This document shows positions 8,524-17,885 of a stretch of 64,000 nt of DNA, in pieces. The notes under the pieces were generated by a model, which was not told the DNA's origin, made no database searches, and saw only the letters and a list, made by a program, of their open reading frames with translations. Position 1 is the first letter of the stretch. Each line of letters begins with the position of its first letter. Origin of the DNA: Trichomonas vaginalis G3 (taxonomy: Eukaryota; Parabasalia; Trichomonadida; Trichomonadidae); assembly GCF_026262505.1 (NCBI RefSeq), contig NC_067208.1:11169962-11233961 (forward strand), in the 5' to 3' direction. The position numbers were made by a program, and so were the translations under genes.

Positions 8524-9330
8524 TATGCTTCCAATAGAAAAAGAAAATTCAAGAGTTGCTACAACTAAAACCATTAGATGAACTTTTTACTAATGTAGGT
8601 CAAAAGTTTGAGACAGAGACCGTAAAGCATGAAGGCTATCGTTTTGACTACCCATTAAGATGGTTAAGAGACCCATCCGTCACAAAAGCTATTGGCTTTC
8701 GTAGAATGAAGTTCATTTCAGAAGCCATACATGGTTTCCCATTTACGGTCGGTTTTTGAAGTTCGATACTATAACAAAGAAAAACGTATGTATGAGAAAT
8801 TTGAACAAGGAAAAACTTTTACAAGTGAATTTGCTTATAAACTTAGAAACAACTCTTCAAGCTTTTCAAGAAAAAATAAACGATATCTATATTGAATATG
8901 CAAACTAGTTTAACATTGACGAAGGAGATACCATCTCGATATTATTTATGACAGGAAAAATGCAACTGTTAAAATCAATAAAATAGAAGACCTTGGAGAA
9001 AACGTTTATATTTCTACAAAATATAACAACTTGGCATGGTATAGATTTATGAGGATGTTAAATCAGCCTGCAGCATATCCAGTACACCCGGACTATTATG
9101 AAGTCGAAAACCCTAATGGAACATATGAAAATATTTTCGACCCAGATGCTATTATTGTTCATGCTTCATTTTTCTGTGCGCAAAACTCTTTCTTATGTCT
9201 GATGAATGACTTTTACGAAAAACCTACAAAGTTATACGAACCACCAAGTGGAAGTATTTCAGACTTTCAAGTATGGTTTACTACAGATGGAAGAAAAAGA
9301 ATAATTCCATTATACCATGCGTTTTACTGA
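8524..9330 (+). pseudogene. Polinton structural-type gene remnant
   Basis: Several plus-strand reading-frame pieces in this stretch have similar composition and seem to come from one larger gene that is no longer whole. The final piece (9031-9330) is rich in aromatic residues and proline (YPVHPDYYEVENPNG, FDPDAIIVHASFF) and ends near the convergent gene at 9380. The leader ATTTTTATTATAGATAAAATG is like those of other element genes. A capsid or other virion protein is possible, but I cannot assign a family. It is clearly broken in this copy, with a few breaks. Confidence 0.55.
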
Positions 9331-9379
9331 GAACTTAGTTTCATATACAACTACTATCGAACGGTAAAAATATAATTTT

Positions 9380-9622
9380 TTAATACGGTTGAGGTGTTGG
9401 ATTTGGTTGCCAACTAGACTGTGGTGCAGGTTCAGGCCGTTGTATAACGGGAGCTTGCTCTTCTGGTTCAGGGTCTTCAGGTATAATACCAACGAACTGA
9501 CCTACTCTTTTACCAATATTTTTGACACCGTTCCATACTCCTCTTCCGACAGATTTTATTCCATTCCATATACCTCTCCAACTCTTTCTGAAGAAGTTTC
9601 CAATACTACTGAAGAAACCCAT
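9380..9622 (-). CDS. Polinton small amphipathic protein, 80 aa
   Basis: The product begins MGFFSSIGNFFRKSWRGIW and holds repeated WNG(I/V)K(S/N)(V/I)G modules (residues 16-45), then an acidic, proline/glutamine-rich tail. The basic amphipathic N-terminal half with tryptophans resembles the two small proteins at 61501 and 61762 in the other element, as a membrane-active or DNA-condensing virion protein might. The leader is ATTTTTACACGTAGTAAA. Confidence 0.55.
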   Translation of the reverse strand: MGFFSSIGNFFRKSWRGIWNGIKSVGRGVWNGVKNIGKRVGQFVGIIPEDPEPEEQAPVIQRPEPAPQSSWQPNPTPQPY

Positions 9623-9626
9623 TTTA

Positions 9627-10001
9627 CTACGTGTAAAAATCTAATGTCCACCTAGTCTTTTGCGTTCCTGTTGAGTTCCATACATTCTTTAACTGGAGCT
9701 CATACATTCTGTTTCTCCTCTGGTAGAAAACATATTCTGGGTCAACTCCTGTGTTCGCGTCATCTGCATAAAGTTGTTTATATCCGACTTCAGGGTTTGT
9801 ATAAAACTCTTTCCATCTCATATTTGCATACCATGGTGGCAAACCTAACGCAGCGTCATTTGACATGGCAGTTTGCATTTGTACATCTGTTGGCACTTGA
9901 CCATAGTTTGCCATTGCAGTTTGTATTCTAACTTCATTTGGAATATTCTCTGGGTTTGGTTGTCCAGGTTGCTGTGCATTCGCTAAGTTCTGTGCGTCCA
10001 T
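9627..10001 (-). CDS. Polinton hypothetical protein, 124 aa
   Basis: The frame is open further upstream, but the ATG at 10001 (MDAQNLANAQQPGQPNPEN) follows ATTTTTATCTAATATTA, the leader type of this element, and the upstream part overlaps the small gene ending at 10024. The product holds a repeated (V/T)(R/D)(I/V)Q(T/M)AM(A/S)N motif at about residues 23-48 and an aromatic C-terminal half with several YEL/YKQLY motifs. Only 4 bases separate it from the gene at 9380-9622. Family unknown. Confidence 0.5.
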   Translation of the reverse strand: MDAQNLANAQQPGQPNPENIPNEVRIQTAMANYGQVPTDVQMQTAMSNDAALGLPPWYANMRWKEFYTNPEVGYKQLYADDANTGVDPEYVFYQRRNRMYELQLKNVWNSTGTQKTRWTLDFYT

Positions 10002-10023
10002 TAATATTAGATAAAAATATCTC

Positions 10024-10155
10024 TTACGAGTACATCTGCTGAACATTTGCAGGCATTGGTTCATCTTCATATTCTCTATATCTTTCTGCCACGTCAAATA
10101 AATAAATGACACAATGGAAAAAACCTAAAACAAGTAGTCCTATTTCAAACCACAT
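10024..10155 (-). CDS. Polinton small single-pass membrane protein, 43 aa
   Basis: The frame starts MWFEIGLLVLGFFHCVIYLF, a clear membrane segment, followed by an acidic, tyrosine-rich tail that ends VQQMYS. It overlaps the 3' end of the methyltransferase gene by 16 bases and runs in the same direction, as is common in compact viral genomes. Its size makes it uncertain, but the membrane segment plus charged tail is coherent and the next gene starts only 22 bases further on. Confidence 0.4.
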   Translation of the reverse strand: MWFEIGLLVLGFFHCVIYLFDVAERYREYEDEPMPANVQQMYS

Positions 10156-10958
10156 TTACTTACTAATAAAATTTCTTTATTGTGACACTTTCTCCAGTTT
10201 ATGGGACCTCTCTCATACTCTATCTTGTCATATCTAAACTCATAGTCATTTATGTCTTCTAACCATCTCATAACGGTTTCCAAACCACTTTTATCGGATG
10301 TAAAGTAAAAGCATGGATGGTTATGTATAACGTCTAAAGTTTCTAAAGAGTCTCTCAAAGTCCAGTCTACTTGGTATTGAAAATCCCATGTGTTATAGAA
10401 CGGCGGGTCCACTATAAAGAAAACATTTTCCTTGTCTTTATATTTTTCATACAACTCTGTCCAATGACATCTCACAAACTCTATACCCTCAATATATTTT
10501 TCTATGTCCTCTTTGAAAACATTTGTATATTTAAGATATAAAACTTTTGACATAAGTGTTTCAATGTCATGAACTCTTATAGCACCACTATATAATAGTC
10601 TAGCAGATATACTATCCCAGTCTATATATTCTGCTTTTTTCAAAACTTCTCTCACAATATTTTTGTTATCTAATGGTATACGTTCCATCTTACCTATAGG
10701 TATCTTTTCGTTTAACTCTTTCAATATATTGTTTGTGTCTGGAATATGTTTGAGACGGTCCATATAGTTGTCGAAGTCATTGCATATAATCTTTGAGTCT
10801 GGGAATATTGTATGGCACAAATGGGATATATAGAAACTTCCACCGAACAAATCTACAAATGTTAGACCATTCGGTAGTTTCTTAAGTTCTCTCAATATAA
10901 TATCTTTACATCTACTCTTATTTCCAAAGAACGGTAACGGTGGTTTTGTAAAATTCAT
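10140..10958 (-). CDS. D12-class DNA adenine methyltransferase (Polinton cargo), 272 aa
   Basis: The frame shows the Dam/D12 family motifs in order: PFFGNKSR (residues 9-16, SAM-binding motif X region), FVDLFGGS (34-41, motif I), CNDFDNY (59-65) and VDPPFYNTWDF (183-193; the DPPY catalytic motif with phenylalanine in place of tyrosine, as in a subset of D12 enzymes). It would methylate adenine N6 in DNA. It is the last gene before the right end, with the leader ATTTTTATTATTATATATAA. The length (272 aa) is normal for the family. Confidence 0.85.
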   Translation of the reverse strand: MNFTKPPLPFFGNKSRCKDIILRELKKLPNGLTFVDLFGGSFYISHLCHTIFPDSKIICNDFDNYMDRLKHIPDTNNILKELNEKIPIGKMERIPLDNKNIVREVLKKAEYIDWDSISARLLYSGAIRVHDIETLMSKVLYLKYTNVFKEDIEKYIEGIEFVRCHWTELYEKYKDKENVFFIVDPPFYNTWDFQYQVDWTLRDSLETLDVIHNHPCFYFTSDKSGLETVMRWLEDINDYEFRYDKIEYERGPINWRKCHNKEILLVSKCGLK

Positions 10959-10984
10959 TTATATATAATAATAAAAATGTCTTT

Positions 10985-11084
10985 ACCTGAAAAGTGACAG
11001 AAAAGTGACAAAACATGAAAACATATATAATTTGTGAAAAGTGACATAAAAAGTGACATTTAAAAAGTGATATAAAAAGTGACA
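10985..11084. repeat. AAAAGTGAC repeat cluster near the Polinton end
   Basis: Within about 100 bases the motif AAAAGTGAC or a close variant occurs six times, spaced irregularly (for example GAAAAGTGACAG, AAAAAGTGACAT, AAAAAGTGATAT). The same motif, in either orientation, lies close to several host gene starts in this window. It may be a promoter-type or protein-binding array near the element terminus. Confidence 0.6.
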
Positions 11085-11180
11085 CCATTCATATGATGTA
11101 AATAACAACGGTTTTGGTTTTGTCACCGGCTGGTCGGCTGGGGTTCGGTCCTCCTCTTGGGTCTTGGGCAAAATTTCTTA

Positions 11181-11213
11181 GGGGCTAGAGGGCGCAACGC
11201 GCCTGGAAGCCCC
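11181..11213. repeat. G+C-rich hairpin at the Polinton/host junction
   Basis: GGGGCT and AGCCCC enclose a second stem GGCGC-AAC-GCGCC. It is the most G+C-rich spot of the window and sits where the element ends and A+T-rich host DNA begins, so it could be part of the terminal repeat. Only one terminus is in the window, so the inverted repeat cannot be confirmed. Confidence 0.5.
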
Positions 11214-11301
11214 ACTCACCTGACCTTATGTAGTATTTTTTATTTTGTAAACCATTTCAGAAATTTTTTTTGTAAAGAAATTGATCGCCTGTTTATAAAT
11301 T

Positions 11302-12946
11302 ATGGAGGAATATGGTATTCAATGGGATTTCACACGGTATAATCGATCTTCTGATAAAAAGAAGGTTAAGTATCGTGTTGCTACAGCATATGACATTAAA
11401 ATATTTAAACAATGTCCAGTTTTGTCCCTATTGAATCTCAAAAATGATCAATCATACTATAAAAATATGAGATCGATTGTAGAATCTATATCAGGTAAGA
11501 ATTTCCCTGATCCTCAAAACCAAAAGTCAGCATTTTTATCAAAAATTAAGGCAAATAAAAAAATATTGACGCCTGAAACGCCAGAGGAAGTGATGGATCA
11601 CATAAGCCTGCTTCCCAATACATTCGATATTTATCAATACATGTATAATTTTCAAGAAAGTTTACAAAAACCCCAACTTTTTTTTGAGACAACGAAATTA
11701 GTAATCAATAGCAAAAAAATTGTGCACAACATAGAATTATACGAACAATTATTTGTACACCTCTCGCCATTTTTACTTCAATTCAAATCCAACCCTGATT
11801 ATCATATCTTTGAACAGCAATGCATTATCATGAGCCTTTTTGAAGCAATTGTGCTTAGTTATCCCATAGAATTAAAGCAATACGCCGCATTTGTAGAGAG
11901 AGTAATCAATTGCTTTATAAATTTAATTATTCATTCCCGCGAAAGTATACAAATGTGTGCATGGAGATACCTCACATTTATCGTAAAAGTAGCTGTATTC
12001 CGTGTTAGTGAGCCAGTTGCTGTTAGTTTAGTGGAAAATATCGTTACAAAGATTATTCACATACCGCAGATTCATCAGATGCTTTACTACTTACTAGTTA
12101 CGATGAAAGATGTCATTTTTCTCCCTGTCATTTACTTTTCTTCTCAAATTTTGAAAAGAGTTGAATTTGATCAGCGAGATTTGCAAAATATCATGAATGT
12201 TTGCAGGAAGAACCCAAGGATCAGACGTCCTTTTCCTATCATGCGATATATGCTGCAACATTCCATTTATCCGTCTGAAAAAACTTCAATTTGTTTTTTG
12301 ATCTTGAGTGAAAACAAAAGATACTTCAAGACATGCAAGTTTTTGGTCAGATGGTCGAGAGTATATATAAAAAGAACCTTCCAATGGCTTGTAATCGCTA
12401 GAAAAGCTCTACAACCTCAATATACCTAATATATCTGAATCTATTGAGGTTGCTGCATCTTCTCTTTTGTATTTTTACCCAAATTTTCCGGATGTGGCCG
12501 GATATTTCCAGATTTCCACAATTGAGCCTGAGTTCCAAGAAGAATTCAAATATCTATGCTATAACATGGATAATTTGAAATTTCAATTATTATATCCGGT
12601 TGGTTGCTTCAAACCACGTGAAGAAGTTGACAACAAGCCGCAACAGACTCCCGAGGGTTCCGATGATGAAAATAATGACAACTATGATCAGAATCATAAT
12701 TCTCAGTATAAAGTTGATGAAAACTTGGATTCAGACAAATTAAATGAAGAAAATGAACTTATAGAGAACTATGTTCAATTTGAATTCCCTCCTGTTGAGT
12801 ATTCCTCTGTAAATTCGACCAAATCTTTTACGAAGAAGAGTAACATCAGAAAGCGCCCTGCCACTTATGTGCCATTTTTGATATTGGTCATTGCAATGTT
12901 CTCCTATTTCGTTTGGTTTGCTTATTTTCAATATGCAAAGTATTAA
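11302..12946 (+). pseudogene. Host helical tail-anchored protein gene with one frameshift
   Basis: The frame from ATG 11302 (MEEYGIQWDFTRYNRS) runs 375 residues to a stop at 12427, but the next frame continues the same protein: from about 12400 the shifted frame reads LYNLNIPNISESIEV and stays open to 12946. Together they make a protein of about 545 residues, helical and solenoid-like in its first 370 residues, with an acidic Asn/Asp-rich region and a single C-terminal membrane segment (VPFLILVIAMFSYFVWFAYF). The shift lies in the last 30 codons of the first frame. It is either a real mutation or an assembly error; no intron consensus is visible. Family not recognised. Confidence 0.6.
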
Positions 12947-13383
12947 TAGATTTTATGTTATGTTTTAGTAAATGTCGTAGCGATTTATATTTGTTTTTAA
13001 TTTCACAAGTCTCTGTTGATCAGATTTATCTTCTGGAAATTTATCGATTTCTATTTCGTATTTTTTTAAAAAAATGTTTAGAGCAAATAAATGAGGACAT
13101 TAGATGCTGATTATAATTTACGATGAAACTGAACTACTATCCAACTTTTCATATTTTATTATCAATACGTGATTTATTCAATTTGAATTTAAATTTGTAA
13201 AAGTGACGGAAATAATAAAAAATAGAATCTGACAATTTGTCAAATCTTTTTATATGATTACTCGGTAATATAGCAACTATTGTTCAACTTTTCAGATCAT
13301 CGCATAAAATTTTTGAGTGCTTGTATCAGAAAATTATTTCCGGCAATTTTTTACATTGCACCCAATTTTTAGCCATTTTGGCT
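12947..13383. other. Intergenic, no gene seen
   Basis: A+T-rich DNA after the host gene. Only short open frames without support are present. It includes AAAAGTGACGG near 13199. The segment 13330-13383 is partly inverted against 13570-13610 (ATTTTGGCT against AGCCAAAAT), so it may be the outer part of the hairpin element that follows. Confidence 0.5.
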
Positions 13384-13569
13384 AAGAATTGGAGGGTGTG
13401 AGTACTATAGCATGTAATAGTATCTCACATCCTCCAATTCTTCCTATGGCGCCGAAAAATTTTTGGTGAAATGCGACGACATTTCACCAAAAAATTTTCG
13501 GCGCCATATAGAGAACTATAGTCTGCGAGGTACTGATTCTATCTATGTACCTCGCAGACCATAGTTCTC
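13384..13569. repeat. Three consecutive perfect or near-perfect hairpins
   Basis: Hairpin 1 (13384-13442) pairs AAGAATTGGAGGGTGTGAG with CTCACATCCTCCAATTCTT across a short loop. Hairpin 2 (13445-13508) pairs TATGGCGCCGAAAAATTTTT with its complement around loop CGACGA. Hairpin 3 (13511-13569) pairs GAGAACTATAGTCTGCGAGG with CCTCGCAGACCATAGTTCTC. Each stem is 23-29 base pairs with 0-3 mismatches, and 2 bases separate the units. A shorter outer inverted repeat (13375-13383 with 13571-13579) encloses all three. This looks like a compact fold-back mobile element; no coding capacity is present. Confidence 0.85.
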
Positions 13570-13833
13570 AGCCAAAATGTCAAAAATTTCGGAAATTCGA
13601 AATAATTTTTTTTGAGAAAAAATTAACCGTTTAACATAATATTTATAATATTGCTTATTCAATTAGACGGATTAAAAATTATATGTTTTCTTTTTATTTT
13701 TTCAATTAAATTATTAGCTGACTCGAATTTGTATAAGTTTTTTAAAATAGATATCAAAAATTAAATATAAAAAAGAAAACAATTAAGAATATTAAAGTAA
13801 ATTCTTTATTAAGAAACAATAAAATGAAAATAT

Positions 13834-14019
13834 AAAACTTTGTATGATTTGAGTGGATATTGAGAGTAATTTGTGAGTGTGCTTCAGCTGCATATGTAAG
13901 ATTGTTCGGATTTAATTAAAAATTGTAAATTTTTTGTCTTTATATCAAACTATTCGACAAAACTTTGTATGATTTGAGTGGATATTGAGAGTAATTTGTG
14001 AGCGTGGCTTCGGCTGCAT
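13834..14019. repeat. Two 60-base direct repeats 125 bases apart
   Basis: The segment AAAACTTTGTATGATTTGAG and the 40 bases that follow, ending in CTGCAT, occurs at 13834-13893 and again at 13959-14019 with only a few differences. It lies 175 bases beyond the 3' end of the transposase gene and may be a subterminal repeat of that transposon. Confidence 0.65.
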
Positions 14020-14193
14020 CCGCTAATTCCTTCTTCATTCTTAACATTCTTTGTTTTATTTAGAACTATATTATCTTATTTCTAAAAATAATACTGAATT
14101 TTTTAAAAAAATCCAAATGTAATAAATGTAAGTGTTTATTCCTTAACTTCCTTTTTGTGATTTTTTGAATTTTCTTGTTTTTGAAATTATTTG

Positions 14194-15165
14194 TTAATCT
14201 CTAAGATTTTTTTCGAAGCCTGGTTCAGCGCAGAGATCTTTTGTCCATTTGGGGCCTCTTTCCCAGGCCTCAAATGGAGTCAATTTCTCCCCAAAGAGTT
14301 TGAATAATGCGGAGTGTTTCCATACCCTATTATACTGGGAAACAACATTGGGGATGAACTCAAAGACGTTCACTCCAGGGTTTGTCTTGAAAAGAGTCTC
14401 CCAACTCCTTTCAATTTTTCCATTTTCCTCTGGAGAGTACGGATGAGTTTTGAAATGTTTTATATTGAATTCTTGGCAAACCGCTTCAAAATCTTTTCCA
14501 ATGAATTCTGTTCCATTATCTGTGAGAATTCCATGTGGAACTAATTTGACTAAATCAATTGCGTGACGAAATACTCTGGCAGTATTTTTCATTTCTTTTG
14601 TATCGAAAACATCCCAGCAAATAATGTATCTGCTTCTGTCATCAAGAAATGAAATTAAATATTGAAGGTTACCGTTATCGTCCTTCAGAAATTTCAAATC
14701 AGTATGCCACAATTGATTAACATATTGAGCAACGTATTCATGTGGATGTTCGTCGATTTTCTGATGCCTGTGAAATGTAAACAAATGTTGTTGATTGAAA
14801 ATTTTGAAAGCATCGTTGAATGTAAATCTTTCGACTTTTTCGAAATATGATTCTTTGATCCTTTTGTATCCAATGTCATATTGTGCTTTAATTTCCAAAA
14901 TTTTGTATACATCTTCCTCAAAAATTTTTTTCTTTGGTCTTCCTCTTTCTTTTATTGGATAGCCGAGTAGTACGAAAATTTTTTTCAAACGTTCTTTTCC
15001 TATTGAAAGTGTTTTTGCCGTATCTTCGAGAGTTACATTTGGATTATTAATGTATTCTTGATATTTTACTTCAATTACGTTGAGAACCTGATCGGCGGGA
15101 ACGGTTGGGAGTTGAAAAGTTTTAAGATCTTCTGGGTTTTCGAGACGAACCAAGATGTCTTCCAT
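14194..15165 (-). CDS. IS481-like DDE transposase (integrase core), 323 aa
   Basis: The N-terminal part (residues 45-80) is helix-turn-helix-like and ends GYPIKERGRPKKK. The catalytic core has WHTDLKFL (first Asp about 156), LISFLDDRSRYII, ILTDNGTEF (second Asp about 216) and PYSPEENGKIER (Glu about 252), giving a DD35E arrangement as in IS3/IS481 transposases. No polymerase, reverse transcriptase or capsid frame accompanies it, so it is a plain DNA transposon gene, related to the IS481-like eukaryotic families reported from trichomonads. The frame is complete with an ATG. Terminal repeats were not found by eye. Confidence 0.82.
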   Translation of the reverse strand: MEDILVRLENPEDLKTFQLPTVPADQVLNVIEVKYQEYINNPNVTLEDTAKTLSIGKERLKKIFVLLGYPIKERGRPKKKIFEEDVYKILEIKAQYDIGYKRIKESYFEKVERFTFNDAFKIFNQQHLFTFHRHQKIDEHPHEYVAQYVNQLWHTDLKFLKDDNGNLQYLISFLDDRSRYIICWDVFDTKEMKNTARVFRHAIDLVKLVPHGILTDNGTEFIGKDFEAVCQEFNIKHFKTHPYSPEENGKIERSWETLFKTNPGVNVFEFIPNVVSQYNRVWKHSALFKLFGEKLTPFEAWERGPKWTKDLCAEPGFEKNLRD

Positions 15166-17881
15166 TTTTTAATTTGTAAATTTTTCAATTTTTCAAAAGA
15201 TAATTTAAAAATACTAGTTATTTGATAAAATTTGTTTATTTTAAATAAAACAATTTTTTTGAAAAAATTATATTAATGATTTGAAGGCAAAAGCCAAAAA
15301 CTTAATAGATAAAACACTCTTTCTATATAGATCAACTTCTATTATTAAATTTATAAAAATGGAGAGATTTTGCAAATTATTTTCTAATATATTATATTTA
15401 TAATCATTTTATTTATTCCATTAATAATTGTGAACCCGGAACATCTTCCCTTCAAAGTGCCAAGCATCAACACACATTCTCACTCACAAATTTTTAAAAC
15501 TCATTGCCAAAAATCTAAAAAACTCACAATTTTTTTTAAATTGATAACCCTCAAACCGTTTCCAATCAATAATTTGAGAGTCTATATGATAATGTAAAAG
15601 TTAAAACATTCAAGTATTTAAGTATTTCTTTAAAATATTAAGTTTTTTATTTTTCCAATAAAATTCTAATATCAAATATTTTTATTTAACGATTAATTTT
15701 ATTTATATTTTTATAGTTTTTTTTTAAGAAAAAATATTGTTAAGGTTTTATGGATTTTCAATTAATATACAAGATAATTCATGAATGTATATATTTCCAA
15801 GTTTTTAAGGATGCAACACTTTACATTTGTAAACTGTCAAAAGTGAAGTCACGCTATTTTTCATGCATTACATAAAAATGAATTTTCCAAACGTATTATT
15901 TTATCTCATTTTTTTGATTTTGAAAAAAAATTTGGAGAGAAGAACTCTTCGTTTTTGAATTTTGTCACGATGGTTTTAAAGTATATTAGACACATGTATT
16001 GGTATTACTATTTTTGTATATTTTGAGAGAAAATCCCTAAAAAGTGAGAAAATCTAAGACGGTTTGAGAAAATATATAAACTATTGAAAATTTGAATTAA
16101 ACTTCTAATTTGGAAAAAAGAAATTTGGAAAGAAGAAAATTCAAAAATCGAGATTTAGACTCAGCATCAAATGGAGAACAAAATGTTTCTTCATATGAAG
16201 GAAAAAAATTTTCTTGTGAACAAATAGAGTTTTTAAAATTTTATTGTATGTAATGAAATAAACAAATATTAAAATTATTTTTTGATAACAAGAAAATTCC
16301 CAATAGAAAATATTTGAGAGAAAGAAAAAAAAGAAAATTGAAAAATATTACTCTCCTTTATATTTCATGAGATTTTAAATTTATTCTCATAAAATTGACA
16401 ATTTTATACGTTTATATGAAAATAAGTGATTTTGGTTGAAATAGAAATTATTATTTGCTTACAGCTATCAAATAGATTTTTGCTATTTTGATTAAAATTT
16501 GTTAATCAAATTAATAAATTTTTTCTAAATATCTTAAATATCTGGATCACTCACATATACAATGAATTGAACGATAAAAATAATACAAACTCAACTAAGT
16601 TTCCTGTCTTTCAACTAAAAAAAATTATGCAAATTAAATTAAATTGTTTATTCAAATATAAAACAAAGATGAAGTAATTACAGTTATCATAAACTTTATG
16701 AATAACTCTGTAATTGGTTCAGATTTTCGTAAAAATATTTTTATTAATATCGATAAGAATACGTTTACCTACTATCACAACATATCGATAAACAAGAGTA
16801 GAGTGATTTTTATCATCGAAACTTTTTAAAAGCTGTAAGCTGGAAGGAAAAATCTTGTTTTTTCTGAGTTAGTTGTAGAACTATTGATGCACGAGTTATC
16901 ATTGTGATGTAGAAGGATGTCAATGTACTGACTGAAGGATATGAAGTGAATTGAATTTCATTGCATTTCAATTTGATCAAAATTTGTTGAAATGATATAA
17001 ATGTGTCAACATCTGTATCACTCTCTTTCACGCCTTCCCTATTCTTTCGAGAACGAAGCTAGCTCAGCTTTCGCTGAGCGAATTGACACTTTTGATGCCC
17101 TAAACGTACATGCTCTCAAATTTATCGAAAAAAAATTATACCACCTAAACTAGTATATTCTTATTTTAAATATGATATTATCCTTAGAATCCACACTAGA
17201 ATATATTTAAATCAACTTTTAAAAAAGTTCGAATCCTGCGCGTCTCACTTTTTAAATTTTCGAAAAGGAAAATTATATTCTCCTAAAATGAAAACAGTTT
17301 TCCGAATTGACATCCTTATCATATCTGATCTTGACATTATGCCAGCTGTTCGAAAGAAATGATAAGAAAATTGCGAGCGCTAAATGTAATGTCGAAAACG
17401 TTATTAGATAAATGGTAGGGTATGAATAAAAATTTGGCCTACAAGAGCGTAGCTCCTGCTGGTAAAAAGGGTGGTCGTTTTCAATTCTAAGTAATGGGAA
17501 ATCACCACCTTCATTTCTCATTACCGAAGAAAATTTTTTGAATTTTTTTTTCAACGCTTTTGAATTCCGATGAGCACATCTTGAAAGGTTAGCGTATTAT
17601 TGGTATTCAATGAAAATCATATTCAAGGAGAGCATATTCTGAATATGAGATCTAAATTCCAAGTAATCCTGGGTAAAATTGAAATTTTCTCGAAAAGTTG
17701 TATTATTCAGAAGAACTCTCAGAGGAGTATACACAGATACTGTTAGTGCTTATAATTCTTGATGAAAATTTGATAAATAGAGCTGATATTACAGAATGAA
17801 TGATAATTTTATTGAATATAATTATTTACAATAATTCTGCAGTATTGAAGAATAAGATTATAATTATATTATATTTTAGTT
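15166..17881. other. A+T-rich intergenic region, no convincing gene
   Basis: About 2.7 kb with only short unsupported frames (for example 16813-17031 and 17273-17554, both minus). Notable pieces are a small hairpin at about 17058-17078 (AGCTCAGC/GCTGAGC) and a tRNA-3'-end-like string near 17227 (AGTTCGAATCCTGCGCGTCT) followed by T runs. The rest is low-complexity A/T sequence; part may be decayed transposon DNA. Confidence 0.5.
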
Positions 17882-17885
17882 TTAA

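Larger units (their letters stand above)
1..11215. mobile_element. Polinton/Maverick element, partial (right part), partly decayed
   Basis: A block of closely packed genes on both strands carries the Polinton hallmark set: protein-primed family B DNA polymerase (2887-4290, minus), retroviral-type integrase (6275-7234, plus), small amphipathic structural-type proteins, and cargo genes (HNH protein, D12 adenine methyltransferase). The element runs off the left edge, so the packaging ATPase, protease and left terminus are not seen. The right end is placed near 11215 because the last element gene, the AAAAGTGAC repeats and a G+C-rich hairpin lie before it, and a host-type gene starts at 11302; the exact end and terminal inverted repeat cannot be fixed from one side. 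Its left third is richer in G+C than the host DNA. Most frames are open while a few genes look broken (roughly three or more breaks), so it is a fairly young fossil. Confidence 0.88.

Noticed and set aside
10983-11342. Short frames at the Polinton/host junction
   Set aside because: They overlap the AAAAGTGAC repeats and the terminal hairpin and lack support.
14194-15165. Assignment of the integrase-core gene to a retroelement
   Set aside because: No reverse transcriptase, capsid or terminal long repeats are nearby, and the core with its HTH N-terminus fits IS481/IS3-like DNA transposases.
16813-17554. Two minus-strand frames of 72 and 93 residues
   Set aside because: No initiator, no recognisable composition, and they lie in low-complexity A/T DNA next to a transposon.
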